Source of the DNA: an uncultured bacterium
Lineage (GTDB): Bacteria; Elusimicrobiota; Elusimicrobia; Elusimicrobiales; Elusimicrobiaceae
DNA: 64,000 nt
Direction: 5' to 3'
Assembly (NCBI GenBank): GCA_949291515.1
Contig: CASEVY010000004.1
Span: 1-64,000, forward strand
Shown in pieces: positions 17,231 through 25,010 of the stretch; the stretch's first letter is position 1, and the number at the start of each line of letters is the position of its first letter. The translations under genes were made by a program, and so were the position numbers. A model generated the notes under the pieces. It had not been told where the DNA came from and did not search any database. It saw only the letters and a program-made list of their open reading frames with translations.

Positions 17231-18775
17231 TCAATCTTCTCTGTAATGTGTGCCGCAGCTTTGCTTATTTTTGAGGGCGGCGTAAGTTATCAGTAGGGCG
17301 GTTTGGGCCGCGTTTCTGAGTTTAAGCAAATCCTCGGTAATTTTATAGCCTTTGTAGAAGACGGAAATCTCGTTATGAAGGTGCCTTAATATTTTTTCGG
17401 CGCGGTTTAAGCGCGCGGCGCTTCTTATCAAGCCGACATAATTCCACATTGTGCTTTTTATTACGGATATATCCTGCAGGATAAGATTTTTGTCTGGCAG
17501 GGCTTCCGGGCTTTTCCATTCTTTGGGTTTGGGAATATAGAAAGATTGTTTTTTTATTTCCGCGATATCGGCCTTTGCTGTAAGCGAAGCGGAGGCCGCG
17601 GCCTCGAGCAGAGATGTGCTGGCCAGACGGTTCGCGCCGTGAAATCCGTTGCAGGCGCATTCGCCTATCGCGTTTAAGTTAAGGATATTTGTTCTGCCTT
17701 TAAGGTCGGTAAATATACCGCCGCAGAAGTAGTGCATAGCCGGCACTACGGGGATAGGTTCTTTTGTTATGTCTACGCCCGCGTCAAGGCAGGTTTTGTA
17801 AATGTGCGGGAAACGCTGGGTAATAAATTGCGGCGTCATTGAAGACAAATCCAAATAAACGCAGTCCGCGCCCGTTTTAAGGCGTTCGTGTTCTATCGCG
17901 CGGGAAACGACATCTCTTGGCGCAAGGTCTTTAAGCGGGTGGTAATCCGCCATAAAGGGTTTGCCTTTGGCGTTAATCAAGACGGCGCCTTCGCCGCGCA
18001 CCGCTTCGGAAATCAGCGCGCTTCTGCCTTTGGCGAATACGGTGGGGTGGAATTGGGTATATTCCATATTTATAACCCTTGCGCCAATTCTGTAAGCCAT
18101 GGCGATGCCGTCGCCGTAAATGGCGGGCGAGTTTGTCGTATACTTGTAAATTTGGCCGATGCCGCCGGTAGCTAGTACGGTTTTCTTTGCCGTTACGGCG
18201 AAGACTTCCAAAGATTTATTATCCAGTATATAAGCGCCGAAACAGGTTAAGGGTTTATAAATGTCGTAATAATTCTGCGAGTTATGCGAAAGGGTAAGCA
18301 AATCGATGGCGTTGCATTGCGGCAGAATTTTTAGATTTTTTACTTTTTTAAGTTTCTTCTGCATTGCGCTTATTATGGCTTGGCCGGTGGTGTCTTTACT
18401 GAAGATAATTCTTTTTTTGCTGTGGGCGGCCTCTTTGGTAAGGAGCAGCTCTCCGTCTTCCGAGCGGTTAAAATCGGTGTCGAATTCTTTAATGAAATAT
18501 TTTTCTATATCCTTAAAACCTTCCGAGCAGGCCGATAGTACGGCCTCTTCGTTGCACTTGCCGCCGCCGGCGTTTTGTATGTCTTTAAGAAGGGCTTTAA
18601 GGTCGGGGTGTTTTTCGTATATTATTCCGCCCTGCGCCAAGGCGCTGTTGCAAGTGTCGATATCCGCGCTGGAAACCAGCACGCATTTAAGGCCCGCCTT
18701 GGCGGCGATATAAGAGTATAAGGATCCTGCTATTCCGCTGCCTATTACGAGGCAGTCCGCGTTTATTATCTTCAT
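17231..18775 (-). CDS. nadB: L-aspartate oxidase
   Basis: A 514-residue FAD enzyme that oxidises L-aspartate to iminoaspartate, the first step of de novo NAD synthesis. The FAD-binding GSGIAG is at 12-17, followed by NSALAQGGI, and HPTVF plus the RGEGA and PRDVVSRAI regions typical of NadB within the succinate-dehydrogenase flavoprotein family. In anaerobes the electron acceptor is probably fumarate rather than oxygen. nadA and nadC, the usual partners, are not in the window. The gene starts eight bases after the AlbA_2-domain gene, yet it also has its own TATAAT box seven bases before the ATG, so it may be transcribed both ways. Confidence 0.95.
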   Translation of the reverse strand: MKIINADCLVIGSGIAGSLYSYIAAKAGLKCVLVSSADIDTCNSALAQGGIIYEKHPDLKALLKDIQNAGGGKCNEEAVLSACSEGFKDIEKYFIKEFDTDFNRSEDGELLLTKEAAHSKKRIIFSKDTTGQAIISAMQKKLKKVKNLKILPQCNAIDLLTLSHNSQNYYDIYKPLTCFGAYILDNKSLEVFAVTAKKTVLATGGIGQIYKYTTNSPAIYGDGIAMAYRIGARVINMEYTQFHPTVFAKGRSALISEAVRGEGAVLINAKGKPFMADYHPLKDLAPRDVVSRAIEHERLKTGADCVYLDLSSMTPQFITQRFPHIYKTCLDAGVDITKEPIPVVPAMHYFCGGIFTDLKGRTNILNLNAIGECACNGFHGANRLASTSLLEAAASASLTAKADIAEIKKQSFYIPKPKEWKSPEALPDKNLILQDISVIKSTMWNYVGLIRSAARLNRAEKILRHLHNEISVFYKGYKITEDLLKLRNAAQTALLITYAALKNKQSCGTHYRED

Positions 18776-18782
18776 ATATACA

Positions 18783-18788
18783 ATTATA
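18783..18788 (-). promoter_or_regulatory. -10 box placed for a leaderless nadB transcript
   Basis: TATAAT, then seven bases, then the nadB ATG at 18775. It overlaps the stop of the upstream gene. No Shine-Dalgarno sequence is present for nadB. Confidence 0.35.
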
Positions 18789-19947
18789 TAATTTTACACT
18801 CGTTCAAAATGCTTTGCGCTTGGCTTAGGCCGTTGTTCTCGCCTATCATCGGCAGATTGAGCGACCAGGAAAGCTCCTCAAGCAGACCGGCGCAGAACTG
18901 CGCCATATCGCCCGAAAGGAGCATCGGTTCGACGTTGCGGTCTATTCTGACATAATCTTCTATGATTTTCTTTTCGCCTTCAGGCGCAAGTATTATCGAG
19001 CCTCTTGCATTGGCTATTTTTACCCTTAGCAGCAGCGGGCTTATGTAGCCTATCGCTTCGTAAAATCTTGCCGCGGTTTTAAAGAACAGTACGCATTGCA
19101 GGTAAAAATTGTTTAGGTCTATATGATTATTCTCGTCGGCGAGAACGCTTTTGCTGGAAATCAGCCCGTAACAATTAAACTCCCACGCGCTTAAAGTGCC
19201 GAAAGGATTAAGCACAATGCCGTCTTGTACGCTGTTTACCGTTCCTTCCCGCGGCCATTTTTCGGAGCGGAAATCAAAGGAGGCCTGTTTTAGCGTTTGT
19301 GGTAATTTTTTGTAATCGGTAATCGGCGTTTGGGGGTAAAGCGGCAGCAGTGTAAAGCCGCAGACGGCGTGCGCCGAGGACGGTTCTCTATTTTGCGAAC
19401 GCAGGAAATTATTGAAATGCGCTTCCGCTTTGTCTATAAGAATATGGCGCAGGTTTTGGCTTTTTCTGCGGTTGTCCATAAGCCAGGGCAGTTTATCGGG
19501 GTGGACGATGACTTCCGGTCTGGAGGCCTGCCCCGTACGGATATAAGCTCTTTTTAGCCTTCCGACAAGGTGGGGGGTAAGATTGCTTTGCGGGATATTG
19601 ACCACTACGAACATATTGTTGCTGTTAGGGTCCTTGCAGGTGGCGATGTCGACGAAGACTATCGGGTCTATGTAATTTTGGATAATACTTTCTATTTGGC
19701 CGCGTATTTTACCGTGGAAGGCAATGCCGGAAAACGGCGGTTTGGGCTTGTCGTGTTCGTCTTTTACGCCGATTATTACCGTTCCGCCCATGGAATTGGC
19801 GAAGGCGGCTATCGTTTTGGCGAATTTTTCATTATCTTTGGGCAGCATATATTTATAGTCGAGCAGGGTATTTTCCGGCACGCCCTGCTTAAGGAAGTGC
19901 ACCACGTCTTGAAAAGTAAGACGTCCGATAGGTTTTGTAAAGTACAT
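18784..19947 (-). CDS. AlbA_2 (Schlafen-type) domain protein upstream of nadB
   Basis: A 387-residue protein whose first 150 residues form an AlbA_2/Schlafen AlbA_2 domain: LLDYKYMLPKDNEKFAKT, then AFANSMGGTVIIGVKDE, then RLKRAYIRTGQ. Such domains bind nucleic acid and often occur in regulators or defence proteins. The remaining 220 residues match nothing I recognise and have no membrane segment. GGGGA precedes the ATG. It sits eight bases before nadB on the same strand. The pairing makes a regulator of NAD synthesis thinkable, but that is inference only. Confidence 0.7.
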   Translation of the reverse strand: MYFTKPIGRLTFQDVVHFLKQGVPENTLLDYKYMLPKDNEKFAKTIAAFANSMGGTVIIGVKDEHDKPKPPFSGIAFHGKIRGQIESIIQNYIDPIVFVDIATCKDPNSNNMFVVVNIPQSNLTPHLVGRLKRAYIRTGQASRPEVIVHPDKLPWLMDNRRKSQNLRHILIDKAEAHFNNFLRSQNREPSSAHAVCGFTLLPLYPQTPITDYKKLPQTLKQASFDFRSEKWPREGTVNSVQDGIVLNPFGTLSAWEFNCYGLISSKSVLADENNHIDLNNFYLQCVLFFKTAARFYEAIGYISPLLLRVKIANARGSIILAPEGEKKIIEDYVRIDRNVEPMLLSGDMAQFCAGLLEELSWSLNLPMIGENNGLSQAQSILNECKII

Positions 19948-19968
19948 AATCCGTCCCCTTGATAGATT

Positions 19969-19996
19969 TTGACACCGCTTTGCAATATACTATAAT
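19969..19996 (+). promoter_or_regulatory. Consensus promoter of the MgtE-like gene
   Basis: TTGACA (19969-19974), 16 bases, TATAAT (19991-19996): both hexamers match sigma-70 consensus exactly. The ATG at 20003 begins six bases after the -10 box, so transcription should start at or next to the start codon. It is the best-supported leaderless start in the window. Confidence 0.8.
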
Positions 19997-20002
19997 TTAT
20001 TA

Positions 20003-20854
20003 ATGTTTGATACAATGCAGCACAAAAGCAGCGGCTCCAAAATGCTGGAAGAATATATAGCCGCTAATCCAGATAAGGCGGCGCGTTCGGTTGAGGATAT
20101 GGCGCTGAGCGAGGCCGTATTTTGGTTTTCGGGCTTGAGGGCCTCTTCGATAATAATTTGTTTGGAGCATATGAACCCCAAAAAAGCCGCTTTTTTGCTG
20201 AGGCGTTTGCACGTCAAGCAGGCGGCGCGGATAATGCAGGGCTTAAACGCGCGGCGCGCGGGGGAGATAATGCTTAATCTTCCGCCGCATTACAAAAAAC
20301 GCCTTGCCGATTCTTTGGAAGCGGGTCAAGTAAAAGCCTTGCGGGAAGTGCTTGACTATCCGCTCGGCAGTGCGGCAAGACTTATGAAGAACGATTTTCT
20401 TTCCTTTAAGACCGACGCCAAAATAAAAGATATTGTAGCCAGATTAAAGACTTTGCCTTCAAACAAAATGCCTTTGTCGGTGTTCATATTGGATAAAGGG
20501 GGCAAGCTGTGCGGTGTTATGGGGACGGGCCAGCTGGCGTTTTATCCGCAGGATAGTTTGGCCGGTTCGGTAATGAGCGGCGAATTTATAAAACTGGGCC
20601 CGTTTGACGATATGGCCAAAGCGCGGGATATTATGCTGAAAAACAAACTGGCTCTTTTGCCCATAACCGACGGCGACGATACTTTGCTTGGGGTGGTATC
20701 CTTGTGGGACCTTAGGTCTGAAACGCCCGAAGCGGCGAAAGGCGAAGCCCGGAATTCGGCCGCGGACGTCAAGAAAAATTTCAAACCCGCGCTTGCGGCG
20801 GCATTGTTTATTTTGGCTGTGGCGATATCGTTTATAATTTTCAAATTCAACTGA
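20003..20854 (+). CDS. Truncated MgtE-like protein: MgtE_N + CBS pair + single membrane tail
   Basis: A 283-residue protein with the cytoplasmic sensor half of a MgtE magnesium channel. Residues 30-125 are the helical MgtE_N domain (MNPKKAAFLLRRL, INARRAGEIM-like turns, YPLGSAARLM). Residues 130-235 are two CBS motifs, and residues 261-279 are one C-terminal membrane helix. The five-helix channel domain is absent, so it cannot be a transporter by itself. It may be a membrane-tethered Mg2+ or nucleotide sensor, or a partner of a full MgtE. The stop codon and C-terminal lysine/asparagine tail look natural, not frameshifted. It leads a run with dut seven bases downstream. Confidence 0.8.
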   Translation: MFDTMQHKSSGSKMLEEYIAANPDKAARSVEDMALSEAVFWFSGLRASSIIICLEHMNPKKAAFLLRRLHVKQAARIMQGLNARRAGEIMLNLPPHYKKRLADSLEAGQVKALREVLDYPLGSAARLMKNDFLSFKTDAKIKDIVARLKTLPSNKMPLSVFILDKGGKLCGVMGTGQLAFYPQDSLAGSVMSGEFIKLGPFDDMAKARDIMLKNKLALLPITDGDDTLLGVVSLWDLRSETPEAAKGEARNSAADVKKNFKPALAAALFILAVAISFIIFKFN

Positions 20855-20861
20855 GGTTTAT

Positions 20862-21284
20862 ATGAAAATAAAAGTGAAGAAGCTCCACGCGGACGCCAAA
20901 CTTCCCGTTCGCGCTCACGATACGGATTCGGGCGCTGATTTATTTGCTTTGGAATATACGGAAATAGGGCCCCGTTCAAGCGCGAAGGTGCGTACTGGCA
21001 TAGCGGTAGAATTGCCCGAAGGCACAAGCGGCTGTATATGGGGCAAGAGCTCCGTCGAGAGCAAAGGCGTAAAGGTTATGGCGGGGCTGGTCGACGCGCC
21101 TTACAGGGGCGAGATAATAATATGTATGTACAATTTAACGGACCGGCCTTTTGTTTTCGAGAAGGGGCAAAAAGTTGCCCAGCTGGTAGTATTGCCGACG
21201 CTTTATCCCGCGTTTGAGGAGGCCGATGAACTTTCCGATACGCAAAGAGGGGAAGGCGGTTTTGGCAGTACGGGCACCAGATAG
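20862..21284 (+). CDS. dut: dUTP diphosphatase
   Basis: A 140-residue trimeric enzyme that hydrolyses dUTP to dUMP and pyrophosphate, keeping uracil out of DNA and feeding dTMP synthesis. The five motifs are visible: TDSGADL (21-27), GKSSV (61-65), GLVDAPYRGEI with the catalytic Asp78, the QLVVLP strand, and RGEGGFGSTG (129-138) that closes over the substrate. Length is normal. It sits seven bases after the MgtE-like gene and 11 bases before the flavoprotein gene, probably in one transcript. Confidence 0.97.
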   Translation: MKIKVKKLHADAKLPVRAHDTDSGADLFALEYTEIGPRSSAKVRTGIAVELPEGTSGCIWGKSSVESKGVKVMAGLVDAPYRGEIIICMYNLTDRPFVFEKGQKVAQLVVLPTLYPAFEEADELSDTQRGEGGFGSTGTR

Positions 21285-21295
21285 GAAAAGAGCAA

Positions 21296-22540
21296 ATGTC
21301 TTTTGATTACGACGTTACGGTGATAGGCGGCGGGGCCAGCGGAATGATGTGCGCCTTGCGGTGCGCGCGGGCGGGCTTGCGCGTTTTGCTTTTGGAAAAG
21401 GAAATACTGCTCGGCCGCAAGATACTCGTTACTGGCAACGGGCGGTGCAATTTTACCAATATAAACGCAAGCGGAGCCAAATATTACGGCGACAAAAAAT
21501 TCGCCGAAGCGGTGCTTAAAATATTTTCCGCGCGCGACTGCCTTAAATTCTTTGACGATTTGGGCCTTTTGTACAGGGAGGAAGGGGAGGGCCGCTATTT
21601 CCCATTGACGGGGAAAGCCGCCTCGGTAAACGATTGTTTTGCCGCGGCTCTGCTTTTTGCGGGCGCGGATATAAAATGCAAATGCGAAGCGCTGAGGGCT
21701 TATAAGGCGGCGGGCGGCTTCAAGGTAGATACTGCCGAGGGCGCTAAATATTCCTCTAAGTTTTTGGTTTTGGCTTGCGGCGGGGCGGCGTATCCGCAGG
21801 TTTCGGGGAGTATGAAGGGGTATGAATTGGCGCATTCTTTCGGGCATAAGATAATAGCGCCGCGCCCCGCTTTAAGCGCGATAGACTTAAAGGAAAACGC
21901 CGTATCTCGCTTGGCGGGCCTGAAACTTTATTGCGCGGCCTCTTTAAGCGGGAATCCCGCTCAGCGGGAAGAGGGAGAAATCACTTTCGGGGCAAAAGGC
22001 GTAGGCGGCAATAATATATTGACTTTAAGCCGCCAAGCGCAGGCGGGCGGCAAACTTATTTTGGATTTTATGCCGCAGTTTTCCGCGGGCGAATTTAAGG
22101 CTTTGTTAAAGGCTCGCGCGGCCAAATATCCGTCCTTTAAAATTAAGGAATTGTTTACGGGTATATTGCCCGCGCCGCTGTATAATTTGCTGATAGATTA
22201 CGCAGGCCTTAAGAAAAATACGCTTTTAGTTGAAATAAACGACAATATTTTTGATAGAATAGTATCAACGGTAAAGGGTTGGCCTTTTACGGTGGCTGGC
22301 GTGAGGAGTTTTAAGGAAGCGTCCTGTACTGCGGGCGGAGTGTCGGCGGGGGAAGTTAATGCCGAGAGCTGCGAGTCAAAACTGGCAAAAGGACTATATA
22401 TTACCGGCGAACTTTTGGATATAGACGGCCATTGCGGCGGATACAATTTGCAATTTGCTTGGGCGAGCGGATATACTGCGTCCAAAGCGATAGAGGTAGA
22501 ATATGGAAAATCTAATAGTAAGAAAAACCAAGGCTCTTGA
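21296..22540 (+). CDS. HI0933/BaiN-type FAD-dependent oxidoreductase
   Basis: A 414-residue flavoprotein of the HI0933 (BaiN/YhiN) family. It shows an N-terminal FAD-binding GGGASGM, then GRKILVTGNGRCNFTN, which is characteristic of this family, LACGGAAYPQ in the middle, and a C-terminal VTAGGV-like TAGGVSAGEV plus DGHCGGYNLQFAW. The substrate of the family is mostly unknown; the name BaiN comes from a claimed role in bile acid dehydroxylation, which should not be assumed here. It follows dut closely and overlaps the next gene by 38 bases. Confidence 0.9.
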   Translation: MSFDYDVTVIGGGASGMMCALRCARAGLRVLLLEKEILLGRKILVTGNGRCNFTNINASGAKYYGDKKFAEAVLKIFSARDCLKFFDDLGLLYREEGEGRYFPLTGKAASVNDCFAAALLFAGADIKCKCEALRAYKAAGGFKVDTAEGAKYSSKFLVLACGGAAYPQVSGSMKGYELAHSFGHKIIAPRPALSAIDLKENAVSRLAGLKLYCAASLSGNPAQREEGEITFGAKGVGGNNILTLSRQAQAGGKLILDFMPQFSAGEFKALLKARAAKYPSFKIKELFTGILPAPLYNLLIDYAGLKKNTLLVEINDNIFDRIVSTVKGWPFTVAGVRSFKEASCTAGGVSAGEVNAESCESKLAKGLYITGELLDIDGHCGGYNLQFAWASGYTASKAIEVEYGKSNSKKNQGS

Positions 22541-23195
22541 CGGGGCGGATAAAGGGAAGTTTTTGAGGGTCTATTTGCTTGAGGGGAAGGAAGTCTATAC
22601 CGAAAAGCTGGACGAGAATTTGGAAATAATAGAAACCAAAGGCGCTTTGCCCGACGGCCTGGTGAAGGAGTTTTTCGAGAACGGATTGACGTATTTCCAG
22701 TGCTATTTCAAGAACGGCAAACGCAACGGCAGCAGCAAGATTTTCTACGAAAGCGGCAAATTGAACGTCGAGAAGGAATACGTAGACGGAATGCTGCACG
22801 GACGCGCGTTCGTCTATTATCCCAACGGAAGGCTCAGAGAAGAATTTTCCTATGTAAAGGATATTGAAAACGGCCGCCGCTTAAGATATTATCCCAACGG
22901 CAAGATATTGGAAGTGGCGGAATATGTCGACGGCGATATGGACGGCGTTTGCAAGGCTTATGACGAGGACGGCAACGTAATGTCTGAAAGTACGTACAAG
23001 AAGAACAATATCGTAGGCGATAAAATATCTTATCACAAGAACGGCACCATAGCTATGATAGCGCCGCACAAGAACGGGAAGGCGCACGGCGTTACCAAGA
23101 AATATTCGGAAACGGGCGATCTTCTTGAGGAGTGGGTATTTGAGGAAGGCCAGTTAAAGAGCAAGAAGGATTATACTCTTAAAAATTTGGAATAG
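22503..23195 (+). CDS. MORN-repeat (YwqK-like) protein
   Basis: A 230-residue cytoplasmic protein without signal peptide or membrane segment. From about residue 55 on it is a string of roughly 22-residue beta-hairpin repeats with the pattern YYPNGRL, SYVKD, EVAEYVDGDMDG, as in MORN_2/YwqK proteins. Several such proteins are labelled antitoxins of YwqJK, but no toxin gene lies beside this one. GAGG precedes the ATG, which lies inside the end of the flavoprotein gene. Function is unknown. Confidence 0.8.
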   Translation: MENLIVRKTKALDGADKGKFLRVYLLEGKEVYTEKLDENLEIIETKGALPDGLVKEFFENGLTYFQCYFKNGKRNGSSKIFYESGKLNVEKEYVDGMLHGRAFVYYPNGRLREEFSYVKDIENGRRLRYYPNGKILEVAEYVDGDMDGVCKAYDEDGNVMSESTYKKNNIVGDKISYHKNGTIAMIAPHKNGKAHGVTKKYSETGDLLEEWVFEEGQLKSKKDYTLKNLE

Positions 23196-23214
23196 TTTTT
23201 AAGGTTAAAGATAT

Positions 23215-23240
23215 GCCCCGCCTTATCGGCGGGGCTTTTT
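23215..23240 (+). terminator. Terminator of the 20003-23195 gene run
   Basis: GCCCCGCC (23215-23222) and GGCGGGGC (23228-23235), followed by TTTTT. Confidence 0.9.
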
Positions 23241-23362
23241 GTATGTTGTGAAAACCCCCAGCTAGGCGTCTTTTTATTTATGTTTTTTAGATATATAAAT
23301 TACCGCAGTTAACGCCGAGCTTGCCGTTAATGGTGCAAACGCAATAATGAATTTGCCAAAAG

Positions 23363-23390
23363 AAAGCCCCCGTATTATGGCGGGGGCTTT
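23363..23390. terminator. Terminator of the HEAT-repeat gene
   Basis: AAAGCCCCCG (23363-23372) and CGGGGGCTTT (23381-23390) with an 8-base loop. Both strands have T-rich flanks. On the minus strand it ends the gene at 23396-24562, six bases after its stop. Confidence 0.8.
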
Positions 23391-23395
23391 TTGTG

Positions 23396-24562
23396 TCAAT
23401 CGTTAATAAGATTATATATGGCTTTTGTTGCTGCGTCGGCGTAATATTTGGCGTTATCGTCTTTGGCGCGGTTGGCCAGTTTGCCCAGCGGAGGGATAAG
23501 TTTTTTGATACGCTGCTCCTCAAGCTGCGGGTTTTTGTAATATGGCGTTTTATCCTGCAGTATTTCCGCGACTGAGAGGACTACTCTGGCGCCGTTTGCC
23601 TGTTCATTGGCGTTGGAGCTTTGCAAGAATTTTTCGATATCGTCGAAATGTTCTCCGCCCGACAATGCATAAGTCATAACTGCGGTTGCCGCGGCGGAAG
23701 ACTGGGGGGAAGACCTCATTTCCTTTTTGAGTTTTGCGGCGATGATATCGTAATTTGAGGCCAAAGCGTTTGCCGCGGCGGAAACGGTGGAGGCGTCTTC
23801 GTAGGAGAGGTTGAATAAACTCTCAAGCGTTTTTTTGTCGCCGTAGTCGCCGATCCATTCTATTGCCGAAAATCTGGTTATTTCCTCTTCGTTTTTCAGG
23901 GCGTTTTTCAAGGCGGAAATGAGTTCTTTTTTCTTAAGGCCGGTATTTTGATACGCTCTTAAAGCGAGGGCTTTGTCAAAACCGTAGAGTGTTATTATAT
24001 CGTTTATAAATCTGGTTTTAGTATCGGGTATCAGCAAAGCGTAAGCCGAGGCGGCATAGGCTTTAAGTACTGGGTCTTCCGCGTTTAAGGCCGGTGTCAG
24101 GAATGGAGTGTATCCGCTGTCCACCGCATTAGTGGCGGCGAGTATGACTACGGCCAAAGTCTTTTTGTAATCTTCCTGATTGGCGGAAGAAACTATATTG
24201 AATACGGCTTTATTGTAAGGCGAGAGCTCTTCCGATACTGATACCAATGCAGATGCGGCGGCGAAAGCGGTCGGCGCGTCTTTGGCGTTTTTAAAGATGT
24301 TTACGGTCTGGCTAAGCGCGGCGGAAAGATTATTTGATTTTTGCAGAGCCGTAAGAGCTTGCTGGATATGTATCGGATTGTCTGACTTAAGAAAATCTTT
24401 AAGACATACGGTTATTCGTTCGTTTTCCTGTGTGGAGGCTATAGCTTTCTTGTAGACGAACCTCTGATTTTCGGAGCCAAAACACTGCGCGGGCGTTTTA
24501 GCGGCGGCGTTAAGCTGCGATATTAGCGTACATACAAATAATGTAAATATATATTTTTTCAT
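23396..24562 (-). CDS. Exported HEAT-repeat protein of unknown function
   Basis: A 388-residue protein with a signal peptide (MKKYIFTLFVCTLISQLNA) and then a helical solenoid of HEAT-like repeats, for example a stretch around TRFSAIEWIGDYGDKK and another around EQANGARVVLSVAE. Such repeats make protein-binding scaffolds; a periplasmic or surface location is expected. I start it at the ATG at 24562, which begins the signal peptide, not at the upstream in-frame ATG at 24658. It has no Shine-Dalgarno sequence; TATAAT lies six bases before the ATG. No binding partner is suggested by the neighbours. Confidence 0.75.
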   Translation of the reverse strand: MKKYIFTLFVCTLISQLNAAAKTPAQCFGSENQRFVYKKAIASTQENERITVCLKDFLKSDNPIHIQQALTALQKSNNLSAALSQTVNIFKNAKDAPTAFAAASALVSVSEELSPYNKAVFNIVSSANQEDYKKTLAVVILAATNAVDSGYTPFLTPALNAEDPVLKAYAASAYALLIPDTKTRFINDIITLYGFDKALALRAYQNTGLKKKELISALKNALKNEEEITRFSAIEWIGDYGDKKTLESLFNLSYEDASTVSAAANALASNYDIIAAKLKKEMRSSPQSSAAATAVMTYALSGGEHFDDIEKFLQSSNANEQANGARVVLSVAEILQDKTPYYKNPQLEEQRIKKLIPPLGKLANRAKDDNAKYYADAATKAIYNLIND

Positions 24563-24568
24563 AAGGTC

Positions 24569-24574
24569 ATTATA
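24569..24574 (-). promoter_or_regulatory. -10 box placed for a leaderless transcript (HEAT-repeat gene)
   Basis: TATAAT, then GACCTT, then the ATG at 24562. The same TATAAT-N6-ATG layout, even with the same CCTTATG ending, occurs before the SIS-domain gene at 59981. Confidence 0.45.
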
Positions 24575-24658
24575 TAAAAAGAATAAGGGAAATGTCGCAG
24601 TCGTCAAAAAACATACGGAAAAGCAAGCTGATTTCGCTAAGATACTTCTAGAAGGCAT

Positions 24659-24685
24659 AAAAAAACCGCGGCTTTTAAACCGCGG
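24659..24685 (-). terminator. Terminator of a small minus-strand transcript
   Basis: CCGCGG (24666-24671) and CCGCGG (24680-24685) pair around an 8-base loop. On the minus strand seven T follow. It lies 21 bases beyond the stop of the 52-codon frame at 24707-24865 and ends no other annotated gene. Confidence 0.75.
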
Positions 24686-24706
24686 CGGAGGGGAGTTATG
24701 AAAAGA

Positions 24707-24865
24707 TTATACTCTTGAACTCAGGCAGGCGGCGAACTTTTTTAGATTTGGTTTTCTTCCGCAGCAGCCGGAAACTTTCCCGTAAAAAGAATCCCGCCCG
24801 TTTCGGGAAGTGGCTATCAGTTTGCCGTTGCCTAGCACGAGCATAAATTTAAGAGTATTATTCAT
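24707..24865 (-). CDS. Possible small protein of 52 residues (or small RNA)
   Basis: A 52-codon minus-strand frame beginning MNNTLKFMLVLGNGK, with a CC pair in its middle (SGCCGRKPN) and a third Cys near the end, rich in Lys and Arg. It is bracketed by a TGGGCA-17-TATAAT promoter (24901-24929) and a good terminator (24659-24685), so transcription of this interval is credible. The ribosome site is poor (GGTG). The transcript can also fold into hairpins (for example TTCCG-GCTGCTG-CGGAA), so a regulatory RNA is an equal alternative. I do not recognise a family. Confidence 0.35.
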   Translation of the reverse strand: MNNTLKFMLVLGNGKLIATSRNGRDSFYGKVSGCCGRKPNLKKFAACLSSRV

Positions 24866-24900
24866 AAAAACAAACACCGTATCAATATTGGTATATAGTA

Positions 24901-24929
24901 ATTATATGCTTATTTTTTACGATTGCCCA
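24901..24929 (-). promoter_or_regulatory. Putative promoter of the small minus-strand transcript
   Basis: Read on the minus strand: TGGGCA (24924-24929), 17 bases, TATAAT (24901-24906). The imperfect palindrome around CAATATTG lies over the expected transcription start and could be an operator. Confidence 0.45.
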
Positions 24930-24998
24930 GGGCCATAAGGCCTATTTAAAATTCAAATTAGTACCTATTTTTTTATGGGACTTGGATATTATTTTTTG

Positions 24999-25004
24999 TA
25001 AAAT
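24999..25004 (+). promoter_or_regulatory. -10 box placed for a leaderless transcript (25011 gene)
   Basis: TAAAAT, then GAAAGT, then the ATG at 25011. GAAAG is too close to the ATG to serve as a ribosome site. Confidence 0.4.
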
Positions 25005-25010
25005 GAAAGT

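Noticed and set aside
24563-24658. N-terminal extension of the HEAT-repeat protein
   Set aside because: A signal peptide begins at the ATG at 24562; the extension would place 32 residues before it.
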